Of a stretch of DNA of 64,000 nucleotides, positions 37,021 through 49,298 are shown piece after piece; position 1 is the first letter of the stretch, and each line of letters opens with the position of its first letter. The stretch spans positions 34,190,115-34,254,114 of the forward strand of contig NC_052018.1 of assembly GCF_015832195.1 (NCBI RefSeq). The letters are read 5' to 3'. This DNA comes from Motacilla alba alba. Taxonomy: Eukaryota > Chordata > Aves > Passeriformes > Motacillidae. The notes below the pieces were generated by a model that saw only the letters and a program-made list of their open reading frames with translations, was not told where the DNA came from and did no database searches. The translations under genes were made by a program, and so were the position numbers.

Positions 37021-39313
37021 AGAAGTAACTCAATTTTCCGCCTTTCCTAAATGTTGTTCTCTCTTCTAAGATTGCCAATGCTACCTTAGTGCAGATGGAC
37101 CAGACAGCTGGCAAAAAAGGTAGTGCTGGTTCTTACTAGCTCTTGAGCCAAGGCAAAGCATTCTGGTCTTTGGATAAAAATTCAGCCACTGAGTTACTGA
37201 GCAACCTCTGCCTTTGCTTTGGAAGAATCAGCAGAACTGGGCACCACCAACTGTAGTTTACCTAAAAGTGGTACTGGATGAACTGGTCTTGGAGAGCAAG
37301 CTTATTTCTTTTAAAGGTCCCTCATGCTTACAATGGGATGTGAATGAGTGACTGGATTTTTCCAGGTTTTGAACATCCAACAGCTTCCACAGAGTTGGGG
37401 GGGTGGGGGTATAACTTTTTAGACACCCATTTTCTGAAAGCTTTTTCCAAGAATCTGTTTCACTCCCACCTCCATCGTCTTCAGTTAGCGAAGTGTGAGA
37501 ACCTGACATGTAAATGACAATGGAGCTGAGCTATGGCTGAAGTCATACATTTAATTCACTGACATTTCTGGGACAGTGAAACTAAAAATGTCTGAACATT
37601 CAGAAGAAGAACTTTTGGTTTGTACACTAATAGTTTCCCTTGTTCTGCTTATGCAATTGTCATCATTTATTCTGATTCCCAACCCAGCAGTTTGGAGTGT
37701 CAAGCGGATACCAGGGATGGTGAGGCTCACAAACACTGCCCTTTTCCCTGCTCTTAAAATACAAAGAAACATATGCACTGGCTGCAGCCCCTCCCGTGCT
37801 TGCCCCCCCCAACCAGGCATTCATTCCTGTAGATGCTGTGCAGACAAGACCATCGCGTTTTTGCAGTGAGCCTGTCACAGCAGAGAGAAGAGCTGTAAAA
37901 CAGGATGCCTGAGCAGGTCCACTCTCCCCCTTGCTGCTTGCAGACCTCACAGATCTTGCTTTAGGGATTCACTCAATGCACATGGAGATAAGCTGACCTC
38001 CCTCAGGTCCAGGTTCTGTGATCCTACAAGGTCAACTGAAGAAAAGAAATCTCCACCTCCAAACCACGGCTGTGAACTGCTCTCCCAAAATCCGGTTGTA
38101 TAGCCTGGCATATAAGCACAAAAAAGTTTAAAGATATCCATGCAAAATGGAAATATTGTAGGAAATTATTCTAGAATTTTAGAAGAACAGGTAAAAAAAT
38201 AATCCTAAGATGTAATTTATGCTGTATTTTAAAGTTTATTAAAGTTGCAATCACAGTGAAATAGGTAGGCAAGTTTTAATGAGAGATATTGTTTTGTTTG
38301 GACAAGGCAGAGATTCTAACATTTACCTTTTCAGTCACAGAAATCATATAGCCGCAGATTTTGTGCAGAAATTTTTCTGCTGATGCTAAATAGGGAGGCC
38401 ATTTGCACCTTTTTTATGCCAGAATCACTTTTTACTGATGCTTTCCCACTCAAAGGCTTGGACTTCTGACTTGGCAAAGCCTTTTGGCTTCTCACGGTCC
38501 TTGCAATTTTTATTGATAACACTATCTGCTTTACCCTGGACTAGCACATTTTTTCAGAGCCTATCCTCACCCTGCACACAAATTCTCTCCCTCCCTTGCT
38601 GAAATAGATGTCCCACCACCCAGTTCCAATGTTCTCAGAGCCCATCCAGTCCACACCTGTAACATAACTGGGGTGCAGAGAGCTGTGCTGGGCACCCACA
38701 GCATTGCAGCTGCCCAGCCTCAGCACAGAATGCAATGTTTGCACTGGGCCCTGGTGAGGAGTGGGGCAGGGTGCTCAGAGCTTCCTCTCACACCACAGCC
38801 ACCTGGTTGATATCCCCACCCTAGCCAAGCACTCTACTCTAGTACAAGTATCAGCTTCATTACAACAGAAGTCACAACATTTTGCCCTTCATCCCAAAAT
38901 CAGGGGATAGGTGTGAAGCCAAACTCAAGAAACTGGAGCAAAACAGGATCTCGTACTGAAGATCCTCTACTGCAGCTTTAATTTCCAAAACATAGTTTAA
39001 AATAAGAGAGAGCTCAACATTTCTCTCTTTGTCCCGAGCACTTGAACAGGAGCACTGCAGAAACTAAGAATATTCCCAGATGTGCTTCAAGCCTAGAGTA
39101 AAACCAGTCAGGTTGATGCTGAGGGTCAGAAAGGGGTCAGAAGTGCTCAGCTCCACAGGTAAGAAAAAAGATTGGGTAAATGTAAATTATATGAAAATCT
39201 AAAGGTCTGTCATGCCAGAAGCACTGATAAATACAATTGACTTCAAACTGAGGAATTTCTCCTATATGATTTTGTGTATCAAGCCACATTTGCCTGTGCG
39301 TGACCAGCAACAC
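37021..39313. other. non-coding unique sequence, no gene recognised
   Basis: A short G-run region (GGGGGGGTGGGGG) lies near 37395-37410. Overlapping frames of about 90-97 codons on both strands at 37550-37950 have no recognisable content. No mobile element was seen. Confidence 0.55.
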
Positions 39314-39378
39314 GAAGATCTGCAGAAGTTTTATAAAAGCAACAACTCAGAAGATCTGCAGAAGTTTTATAAAAGCAA
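39314..39378. repeat. tandem duplication, 36-bp period, 29-bp identical core
   Basis: The 29-bp word beginning GAAGATCTGCAGAAGTTTTA occurs at 39314-39342 and again, identically, at 39350-39378. The period is 36 bp, a multiple of three, so the plus-strand frame that crosses it reads EDLQKFYKS twice. The flanking frame (39212-39475, 87 codons) has no recognisable domain, so there is no evidence that it is translated. The perfect identity of the copies suggests a recent event. Confidence 0.95.
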
Positions 39379-42300
39379 GCCCCCACCTTCATCTAGGAGG
39401 CTGAGGTGGGGAATTAGAGGCATAGAATCACTGCAGCAGAGGAAGCAGAATATGGAATCTGGGTTAGGAGTCTAGAGGGATAAAGTGTTAGAGGGGGTAG
39501 CTTGCAGACAACCTCCATGGAATGCACATGAGAATAAGAGGGGGAGTGTATATATTTAGAAAGTGACCTGGAAGACATAATTCATGGTTTCTGTTGTGCC
39601 AAGACTGAACTGAACCAATGTAAATGTTTGCCCTCTCTTCCTTACTGCAGATCAAGTGAATGCCTGGCTCATAGGGATTTGTTTCTCAGATCTGTATAAT
39701 TGCACACTTCTAATTAAAAGTTCCAAATTTATTACTCACTTGTGCAAATCACCTTGAACAGCCTTGAGACATGAGTTCTGTAACTGAGTTATGTGAAATT
39801 TCACACTCGTTACCCCTTTTTGCCAAAGCAGTACTAGTTAAAGCCCTCTAACTGAGTTCTAGAACCCTGCCTTTGACAAAGAGTGTCAAAGATGTGCTCT
39901 GCTCTAGAGAACAGCCGCATCCTACACCAAACACTGCTCCAGGAGTTCCCCAGTTGGCACTGACTGATCAATGGACATTTGAGAAATGTGCTTCTCATAT
40001 TAAACACACAGCACTTTATTTGAAAATTATTATTGAAGATGCAAAATAAAGAGTTTATTCTGCTGTGGGAAAAATGGTAGGCATTTAAGTGGAATATTAA
40101 AAAGAATTACTAGAGAAAAAAAGAACATGGAGAAAAAGGGATGAGGAAATAAAAGAACTTTGTAGGATATGCCACTAAAAACTGTCCACTTCAAGCTTTA
40201 TCTCCCATCTTTCCCTTGTCAAAGACAGCTGCTTTTTTTTCAAGGGTAAGGGAAGGCAGGCTCCAGATGCAGACCCAAAGTTTCTAATTCCCTTTCGTCT
40301 CCCTCCCCGGGTTGGAATATCCTGTACTAGTTATCCATTTCTTATGAGTCCCTACCTTCTTAGGTCCTCTGACCCAGTAGAGCAGCATTACACAGTGAAG
40401 GGAGAGCACGTTCCCATCCTGTGGAAGTTAGCCTTTCATTTGGTTTTCCTGCTCGGCATGTCTTCACTGTCTTCACTTGCTTTTTTTCGCTCCTGCAGTT
40501 TTTGAAAAGCATTGTGTAAAATCTCCAAAACCATAAAATGTGAAAAACAAGCAATTCAACATCATTTTTTCAGGCTCAAAATATTATTGCCAAAATGATA
40601 GTGTCTGGTGCATACATGCATGTAAAGTGCTGATTTTTCCAATCTGAAAACTTTTTATTTATTCACTAGGTTAAAAGCCATAGAAATTCAGAAGTTATGA
40701 TCAAGATCTGGATTGCAAGTTTGATACGCAAGTAGTTATTTTGAAGATAATGTAACCTGTGATAAAAAAATTGAATGAGTTCATAAGGAGTAAATCACAC
40801 CAGCAATCTGACTGTTGTGCTTGAGGAAATTATGAAAATAAATGGGAAATAGGAATAAGGTTGATGGGTTATTTTGATTTTGCAAAGCATGTGAGAAAGT
40901 GGCATGAAATCTACAAAGTGATTACATCAGGATTGGCTAGAAGATGAACAAATGGTTCCAAAGAGATTAAAAAACTGTAACAAGGGATAACAAATAATTT
41001 TCATGATAAAATGTCACTAGCTGTGTGACGAGATACAGAAAAAATACTGTACATTTTGACAATATTTCAAGACAGCATTAGTCCATTAAAATCTAGATTT
41101 TGATCCTCTTTATGGAGCAAAACCAAAAAAAATCCCAGGAGACACTTTTGAATCTATGGGCATAATAATCACATTTCAAATCCAACAGGAGGAGAGCTGG
41201 CTTTGAGAAAGAAAATTTAGGAGTTTAAAACAAATCAGAAGTCAGCTTAATTTCCTACTCTATAAATATTGCTGATGCCTTGTAAACAATTTTTGCTGAT
41301 GATCCAGAAAACACATTCCATGTATAGGCAGTGCTGAGATGGAGAGGTTTAGCAAAACCGTGCAGCTCTGAAATGATAATATAATGAGGATCAGAAAGAG
41401 CATAAATATTAAGCAAATGAAACCTATCCTAGAAAAAAAAAATTGGGTTGCTGTAAAGCAAGGAAGATAAAAAATTATAAACCATACAGAGAGCTAAAAT
41501 AGTAGTGAGGTAAAGCAGGGAGGGACTGGCGCAAGCTGGGGCAGTGCACACTGTCACACAGCTCAGGGTGGGCTGGGACTCTGCACACAATCTGTCCAGG
41601 TGTGAAACTCTGTGCTTGAATTGTATTTGCAAGCACAATGAAACCCGGAAAAAAGCAACAGAGGCAAAAACTTTTTAAAGATTCTATGAAAACCATATAA
41701 AAGGAGCCAAAACATAAGGCAGCGTCCACTGAATAGCCGATGGGTTTCTGCTATCCATCAGTCTAAAACCCAGTTTATGTACTCAAGGAACAAGCTACCT
41801 TTTCCCATTTTTTTCATATTTTTATGTCCATCCTACAAATACTTCCCTTAGATCACCTGAAGAGTGTTTTAATACTTTTACTTGCATTTCCTGCCTGTTA
41901 TGAAGGCATGCAGAAAAACAAAACAGTAAAATAAAATGGATGAGAAAAAGTTGACTGAATCTTTCTGAAACTCTAGACAGGCTTCAAATGAGAAGAGAGC
42001 AAGGTTTTCACTCTATTTTTATTTCAGTTGGAAACAGCTGCTCACCCTTAATTGTGATTCTGATGAACACAGACAAGCATGACCTGTTGAACACTATTGG
42101 GCCTATAGTATTTTCCAGGTTCTGCAATTATTAATATGTCAAACAATGGGATGTTTGTGCATGAAGAGGAGATGCAAAAAAATATTTCCCTAGAGTAGGT
42201 GACTGCCTACAGGCTGATCTGATTTACTGAATTGAGAGAAAGGCGCTCTTCTAAACTTGTTCACAGTTAGAATAACTCCTACCCAGATCATAAAAAAATG

Positions 42301-43188
42301 TCCTGCTCAAGACAAAGAATGCCCCCTAGGCACAGATATAAAAATAATGGATATTATCTACTAGCAAGCTGTCTTGGAGCTTGGAGTTAAGCTAGGGCCA
42401 TACCATCACTTGGAAGGAGTATGGTGTTTTCAGAGGGGCAACAAACAGGGTGGTTTATGTTCCTAACTGCATGGATGTGAGAAGATCGGAAACTTTCAGA
42501 GGGAGAAGAAGAAGAAACTGGGAAGACTGAAGAAGCACAAGACTGTCTGAAAGGCCAGATCATCTGGACATGATACCTGGTGAACACAGGACTCAAGGGG
42601 ATCTTACCAATTCAAGGCCATCTGAAAGGATAACAGTTGTTCCTTTTTAATCAGTTCTGCTCATCTTGTTACCTGTCTCGTCACCATTCTCATACAGAAA
42701 GGGTGGCCACAATTAGTGCATTAAGTACCCTATATTAACTCTGCAAAGATGCTGACGAGCATTTCTGGACTCTAAAATACAGGCTGGAAGAATGGCATGC
42801 CAGGCTTTTATCTCCCTCACATCAATACTTAGAAATGCTCAGACCATTTTCAAGTCCCACTTCAACTCCTAGGTGCAAAAATCTTCCATCATGTGTAATG
42901 ATACCAGAGCAGGGGGACTTTGGCCCACCCAGCGACCAGTGTCCCTATGAATGATGTATCTCAAGTGCCACCAACAGTCACAGCAGACCACAGACACAAT
43001 TTTCCCTTCTGAGTGACATGAATTAACTTCAGAGAAAAGATGATGTCTCATCAGGCCCTTGTTTCCACTCCACCGACAAGACAGGGCACTCCAGAAAGCG
43101 GCTGTTTGCTTTCCATTGGAAACAAAGGAATGTCTTCAACTAACGGAGAAGGCGGTGCTTGGATGAGCAAAGGGCACGTTGCCTGAAT
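39379..43188. other. non-coding unique sequence, no gene recognised
   Basis: AT-rich DNA with few open frames. The subregion 40000-41400 has especially many A-rich words. No repeat body or RNA gene was recognised. Confidence 0.55.
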
Positions 43189-43209
43189 CTGAGATATTAA
43201 ATATCTCAG
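43189..43209. repeat. 21-bp near-perfect palindrome
   Basis: CTGAGATATT at 43189-43198 is the exact reverse complement of AATATCTCAG at 43200-43209 around a single central A. This can be a chance palindrome or a dimeric protein-binding site. No gene lies nearby to favour a role. Confidence 0.9.
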
Positions 43210-44806
43210 TGTTAAAGGGGCAATGTATACTGTGAGTTCTCATCAGATTTTCTTGAAGACAGCTAGGTGAACCATGCTTTAAGGTAACTTTAAAGTCTCA
43301 GACTTCCATTAAAAATTGAAACCTAGATTCTGGGAATAAAAGTGTTCACCAGTTATTTTTCAAGTAAACAAAAATGTTGATATACATTTGGAAAATTTTC
43401 AAAGACTAGTAATGAAAATAACCTACAAAATATATTTGGAAAGTAAAGGCATATTTTTGTACCAAATGCAATATGCCATTTTCCAATTCTTGATGCCCTC
43501 TGGCATAGTGAAGCCTATATCTATGTTGTCACCTCTGACCCAGGAGCATTAATCCAAACTTCCTTTTGGGAAGGATCATTGGACCATGTAATGTGACATT
43601 CTAAGTTGTATGTAAGAGAAAAATAGAACCAAAGAATCATCTGTATCAAAATACTTTTCTGATTTTTTTAGATAGAATAAATATAATTATCACCAAGAAA
43701 GTTAAACTAAATTATTTCCTCAGTGACAAATGGCATATTTCTGGTATAAAATACTACCCATCTCCTTTATTTATTCACCCCACAGGTTTTCATCATCATA
43801 CATCTCTTTCAAGCCAAACTGCTCCTTAGGTTTCATACGAATAAAAGTTCAGTAATTACATTATCTATGGGATGATTAATATAAATCAAACACTTATAGA
43901 TCCTACTGTTAATGTCCATATATATTAAGAAGACCTTACAGATTTTACAGAGATGTTGGGTTGTAGATGGGTCCGTAGATGTGATGGCAGAATTCATTAT
44001 AAGACAGAGAATATAAGTGTAATATTTCAGACATCCAAGGGACCCATTAAATAATCTTGGCTTATTTCTCAAACAGCTGTTGATAAGAAGTACTTAACTT
44101 CTTAATTAAAAATTTGCCACCGATTACAGCTGCAACTTCCTACTCAGCATGATTGAAAGGGCAACTGATAATTATTTGAATGTGAACACAACTGCTGTGG
44201 TCATTCAGGAGCACAGAAGGGTGCAATGCCACTGCTGCTGACAGCCTTGGTGGAAGAGGTGAATGATTCTGAATGTCTTGGCAAATTCCCCATCCCCTGC
44301 ACCTGCCAGGACAGCTCAGGAAACTATTTCAAATATGCAACAGCATTATCCTCTTTTCTAAAAACAGAAGCGCAGCCCAAGATAATGTTATTTTCTTGTT
44401 CAGTTTTAAAGATATTACATATGGGCAAATCTTCTACTTTGTTGCCTATTGGAGCAAAGGAGTGCTCCTCAAACTCAGTCTCAGTGATATGATTAGGAGA
44501 GGCCACTGGAGAAGAACTGATTGATGAGTAGGTACTAGAGAGTAATCAACATATCATATGTATTTCATCTAAAATCACATCATCATCCATGAATTCTGCC
44601 ATATGCTGAGGTGTCTTTTTTTAAAAAAAAAAAAAACCCTAACCAAATGAGAGAGGACTTAAACTCCCAAACTGTCATTTTAGATGTTATCAAAGATGGA
44701 CAGAAGGTTCCTTTGGGGATAAAAGGAAACAGCTGAGGTGCACAGAAACTTCTGTTATTTGTGTCATTTTTGAGAGGCTCTGTCTGTTTCTTTGAAGACA
44801 GAATGA
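43210..44806. other. non-coding unique sequence, no gene recognised
   Basis: AT-rich sequence with a 14-bp A run at 44623-44636 preceded by a T run. Overlapping frames at 44226-44524 on both strands (60-88 codons) have no recognisable domain. Confidence 0.55.
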
Positions 44807-44914
44807 AACAAAAATCAAAAGATTAAACAAAAACCAAACAAAAAAAAAAGAAAAAAGGAAAAAAAAAAAAAACCAACAAAAAACACCAGAAAAATCAACA
44901 ATAAAAAGAAAATT
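44807..44914. repeat. A-rich low-complexity tract with C/G interruptions
   Basis: About 108 bp that is overwhelmingly A on the plus strand, with CC, C and GG interruptions in (CAAA)-like units. The opposite strand gives a Phe/Leu-rich frame ending at 44815 that is an artefact. It lies about 350 bp left of the LTR fragment at 45.3-45.8 kb but is not recognisably part of it. Confidence 0.9.
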
Positions 44915-45254
44915 AATTTAATTTGTCTCCATGTCAGACAGTTTTTCTTATCAGAGGAAGATGTACTCCTGGAGGAAGACAAGCCCAGGTCTGAACCTGC
45001 GATCCTTCTTGAGTCCAGACAAGCTCCTGTTAGCTCCAAATCTTGTAAGAAGGCTTTGTTTTTAATGCCTGCCCTAGCTGAGGGTTCACTGCAGTGTTGC
45101 AAGATACCAAACTGGTCAAAGACACTTTTTGAAATAGAAACCAAAAGCAGAGGAGATGTGGAGTTTGGAACACCAAAGGAATATGATAAATTGTCTTAAA
45201 GCTTTTGTCCTCAAGTGACACCTAGAGCCATATCTTGCTCAGATCTTAAACATC
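44915..45254. other. non-coding sequence between A-rich tract and LTR fragment
   Basis: No gene or repeat is recognised. This DNA may be ordinary unique sequence or a too-diverged remainder of the adjacent LTR. Confidence 0.45.
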
Positions 45255-45812
45255 TCTTAAACAGGCTTTCAGGAGGGAGCTCTCTCCATAGGGCCCCAGG
45301 TCCTGCCATGAGCCTGCTCCAGCGCAGGCTTCCCACAGGTTCATCACAGGCTCCTTCAGGCCTCCACCTGCTCTGGTGTGGGTTTCTCCAGGGGCTGTAG
45401 GTGGATCTGTGCTCCAGCATGGTCTTTCATGGGCTGCAGGGGCACAGCTGCCTCACGCAGGTCTGCACCACAGGCTGCAGGGGAATCCCAGCTCTGGCAC
45501 ATGGAGGACTTCCTCCCCTCCTTCTTCACTGCCCTTGGTGTCTGCAGGGCTGTTCCTCTCACATATGCTCATACCTCTCTCCAGCTGCAGGCTTCTCTCT
45601 CCAGCTGCAGGCTTTTGGGCAGTTTCCTCCCCCTACACTTTTTAAATATGTCACTGCAGAGGAGCCATCACTGTCCCTGGTGGGCTCTGCCTTGACCAGT
45701 CTCGGAACCAGCTGACATTGACTCAATATGGGCAAAGCCTCTGGCAGCTTCTCACAGGAGCCACCTCTGTGTTCCCCTTGTTACCAAACCCTTGCCACAC
45801 AATCCTGATACA
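45255..45812 (-). mobile_element. old avian endogenous-retrovirus LTR fragment (probable ERVL type)
   Basis: The block has the phrase order of a common avian LTR family as I remember it: repeated GGGCTGCAGG-type units, CCTCCTTCTTCACTG, CTTGGTGTCTGCAGGG, TTCTCACAGGAGCCAC and a terminal TACCAAACCCTTGCCACAC ... GATACA. The CA at 45811-45812 would be the TG start of the LTR on the minus strand. The left (3') end is lost near 45255, with no polyadenylation region found. A minus-strand frame (45562-45356) contains ALQTPRAVKKEG, a peptide often spuriously predicted from this repeat. It is non-coding and has no internal retroviral genes next to it. A 20-bp tandem duplication sits inside at 45575-45614. 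The assignment is from memory. Confidence 0.78.
45575..45614. repeat. 20-bp tandem duplication within LTR
   Basis: The unit CTCTCTCCAGCTGCAGGCTT occurs at 45575-45594 and again at 45595-45614. The rest of the LTR is single copy here, so this is a local duplication after or before insertion. Confidence 0.9.
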
Positions 45813-48800
45813 GCACTTCATCTATTAATTTCTGGCTTCACATTCCTTTTTTATCAGTGACAACTTTAGCACAGTTTCCAAGCTCAGTAAAGATGGTTTT
45901 CTTCTTTGAATTCATTCATTCTTACTTACTTAACTTTTACTGAAATGTATGATATACATATTATGACATAAGCAGAGGGGCTTTTAACAAGTTAGATAAG
46001 TGTAGGTCCCCATCCAGCCAATGACCCAAAATGAATGCTCACAAAGAAGCAAATCTTACCGAGAACCCTGCCTGTGGCCTGAATGATTGCTTCTTACCAA
46101 AGAAACACAAACCAAAATCTCATTTTTTTCAGTTTGTTCCAAGATAAATTGCTTTTGTTTGTTTCTTATAGGTGGTCATCTCCATTCCTTTCCTCTGGCA
46201 CCTGACAAAGCACTCCTGAAAACTAGAGGTCCTTTGGGACATAGGAAATTTACTGGGTAAAAGGAATGCTACAAAAGCTCAGCTGCTTCAAGAATCTTAT
46301 TTTGCAGATAGGCTCACTAGACTTCAGCAAGGAGAGTAAATCATTATAGAGTAATTAAAAGGCACCTCACATATTCTGAAATGGCACATGTGAAGTATAT
46401 TATTAAGTTATACAACAGCATAATCAGCCACATGGGAGCCCCTACGAAAAGCCCAGCTTTCAAGAGGCAAGTAAAGGCACAGTCATAAGACAGACATGCA
46501 TACAAAGAGGGTACTGTATGGTCCCAAAAAATTGACTTTTGAGAAATGCCATTTTACCACTGAACGGCTATTTTGCCTGATACTATTCATTTTTATAGGT
46601 TGAAGCTATTACTGTAGTTGTGGGAATTTTTATCTTAAAAAGGTGGTGATGAGTCACCTGGTCAATTTAACACAAATGAGAACTCACTGGAGGCTTTCTG
46701 AATGGTAATGCCTTCCTAAACTCAGAGCTCAATTAAGCAACTGAACACAGATTTCCTTTAGGAGAACTAAGGCATAGGTGTAAGTAAGAAACATGGTTTG
46801 GGTAGGAAATTCCAGCCCAGAAATTATATTGTAGATCTGGAGTTTAACAGGGAGTTTTGATCAGTTGGGAATACAACAAAAATGAAGAAGTTTAATGTAA
46901 ACCTCAGAGACAGTGCACACCCAGCAGAGCATGTTTGGGCACCCATACTACCCACAGGTCTTGGGCATGCAGAGAGCTGCAGTAAGGTGTTCAGGATCGT
47001 CTGAAAGCCCACCAGGAAAACTCCTGCCCACTACCAGGTTGTGCTGTCATGAAGAGAGTCAAGAGTTCAGACACACATCCTGCCTCATGCTGGTCCATTG
47101 CCCCGTGCCAGCCCATTGCCTGCCCTGCACAGACAAGTGGCCAGGAGCTCAAAGGAAGTCATGCCAGGTTCCCTGCTGTGCATGCCCACAGCTCTGCTGT
47201 GGTTTCAGTCATCGGACAGGTATCTTTCCACACGAGGCCAGAAAAAAGCTCTGACAGTGCTCCTTTCCCTCTTTTCAGTCCTGTGACATCTCACCCGCAG
47301 CCAGCATAAGAGCAAAGCCAGTGCCATGCTGCATTAACTCTCCTTGCACCAGCAGCCACAGCCTGCCAGGGCTGTAGCATGGGTTTGCCAGCTCTCCTGG
47401 GAGCAGCCCTCTCTGAGCCCTCAATCCAGGCACTGGTGCCTTTGGACAACTCAGAGCAGGGGAGATTGCACAAGAATTTTCATGTCTTCCATGCTAACAA
47501 ATGCAGAGGCATGGTTTTGGTGATGTGTTCCCTTCAATAAAGCAAAATCTTTTTTTAAAGATGTTTTGAACCATGGGGTTTTGTCTTTTAAATGGGCTGT
47601 GTTAAGGCTGTGGATGCCCATTTGAAATATTTTCCATCACATTTTGAAAGAGATATTTATGCCATATTTTCTTACTAGTTTTTGGAAGCTTTATTAAACT
47701 TACCTTGAGGATTCCCATACACAGTTAATTTTCTTTTCCTAATTGTCTTTGTTTATGTTAGTTGGATGGAATCAGACCATTTTTAAAATGTACTGACTGC
47801 TGCTATTTGCAAGCAGGGCATAGAGGACTTATGGAAAAACTTGTTCTGGAGGTGCAAGTAGAGAATTAGCAGTTGGTTTACTAGATTAGCAGGAAGGTAC
47901 CTTTCAGCTGAGAGGCCAACTTTTAAAAGCTGTCCTTGTTCTGCCAACAAAGTAGGCTGGACATTAGAAAAGAGACAAATACCAAGACTGGAAAAGCAAT
48001 TAATACTTGAGAGATACCTTTCAGAATAGCATATTTCCTGATGTCACTACCTTTGCATTTGGGTTGGTTTCTAAAGACATTCAGTATTTTATCATATATT
48101 ATCACTCTTGGAAAATGCTAAAATGTGGTCTCACAAGAGCTACAGAGCATGTGCCTGGTTCCATTTTGAAGAAGAGACCCTGGGCAGCTACACACTATGA
48201 ATCTGAGCCTGAGGGACAGCTTTGATGCCACTAACCTCAGGGAGAAGGAACTGCATTCCCACAGCATTCATTAGGTGTAATGGAAGTAGAAACATAGGTT
48301 AGAAAGAATGAAGAGACTAAAATAGCGTATGAGAATAGGGGGGTTATTTTTACACTCCAATGCACATGGAGTGCCCATTAATTTTAATAGGAGCTTTGCA
48401 CTGCAATTATTAATAGGAGAACGTGGCCCGTTGTATTCTTTTATGGCACTCTGGCCATGTTCAGTGACACTGCAGAGGAAGGCTGAAGTACTGTTGACAT
48501 ATGGGGAATGGAGAAAAGAAATTAAGCAGCTGTAGTAGAGAGGTTCCTATAATATAAACCAAGATTACTTGGGAAATAGAACCAGGGTTGAGGTCTCTGA
48601 CAAGACACCTACCCTAAGAAGAAGAGGTCAGGCAAAAGGATTGTACTGCTGCGAGTTACTGTAGAGAGCCCCATTTACTTATCTAGAAACACCAGAAAAA
48701 TACATCTGAAGAGATAATCCAGCTATTAAAACACTTAAATGTTTCAGGCTTTCACTAACCTGAAAACTTGGCTGTGCTCTTTTGGGCTTAAGGCTGCCAG

Positions 48801-49136
48801 AAACATTTAAAAACCTCCAAGTGGAGGATTAATGGGTGCACCATTATCATGACAGGTGCTGAATGAAACAAACCAATTCTATATACCAGTTCAAACCAGT
48901 TCAAACCTGGTCTGTTGGGATGGTCAGCAGGGTCGAAGGGAAAATTCTGCCCTCCTCTTCCAAAGCTAGGAAATGGTCTCAGGTGACACATTAGGAATGT
49001 GTCTCACTCTATCTTGCTGCATGCCTTGTGTATTACTATTACAGCTAATATTTCTGGACTACCATGATGGCATCAACAGGGACTGTGAGCTTATAGAGCT
49101 ACATACAAAAACCAATCCCAAAAAGACAAAAATATT
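45813..49136. other. non-coding unique sequence, no gene recognised
   Basis: The subregion 46910-47480 is GC-richer, with overlapping frames of 60-113 codons on both strands and no known domain. The remainder is AT-rich. No RNA gene or further transposon was recognised up to the CR1 tail at 49137. Confidence 0.55.
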
Positions 49137-49298
49137 CATAGACTCTTAGAATGGTTTGGGCTGGAAGGGACCTTAAAGACCTATCACTAGACCAGGATCC
49201 TCAGAGCCTCATCCAGCCTGGCCTTGAACACCTCCAGGGATGGGGCATCCACAGCTTCTCTGGGCAACCTGTTCCAGTGCCTCACCACACTCACAGTA
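49137..49298 (-). mobile_element. CR1 LINE 3'-end fragment with ORF2 C-terminus
   Basis: The left edge carries CATAGACTCTTAGAATGG (reverse CR1 octamers), followed by TTGGGCTGGAAGGGACCTTA, the reverse complement of the classic CR1 3' UTR. The minus-strand frame ending at 49187 reads HWNRLPREAVDAPSLEVF then KARLDEALRILV, the CR1 ORF2 C-terminus. The element is therefore minus strand with its 3' end at 49137 and a 5' truncation near 49298. The typical hairpin segment of the 3' UTR is shortened, with CTATCACTAGACCAGG instead of the full sequence, so there is an internal deletion. Confidence 0.96.

Noticed and set aside
39314..39378. Start of a CRISPR-like or satellite array
   Set aside because: Only two copies exist, there is no regular spacer series, and the context is vertebrate.
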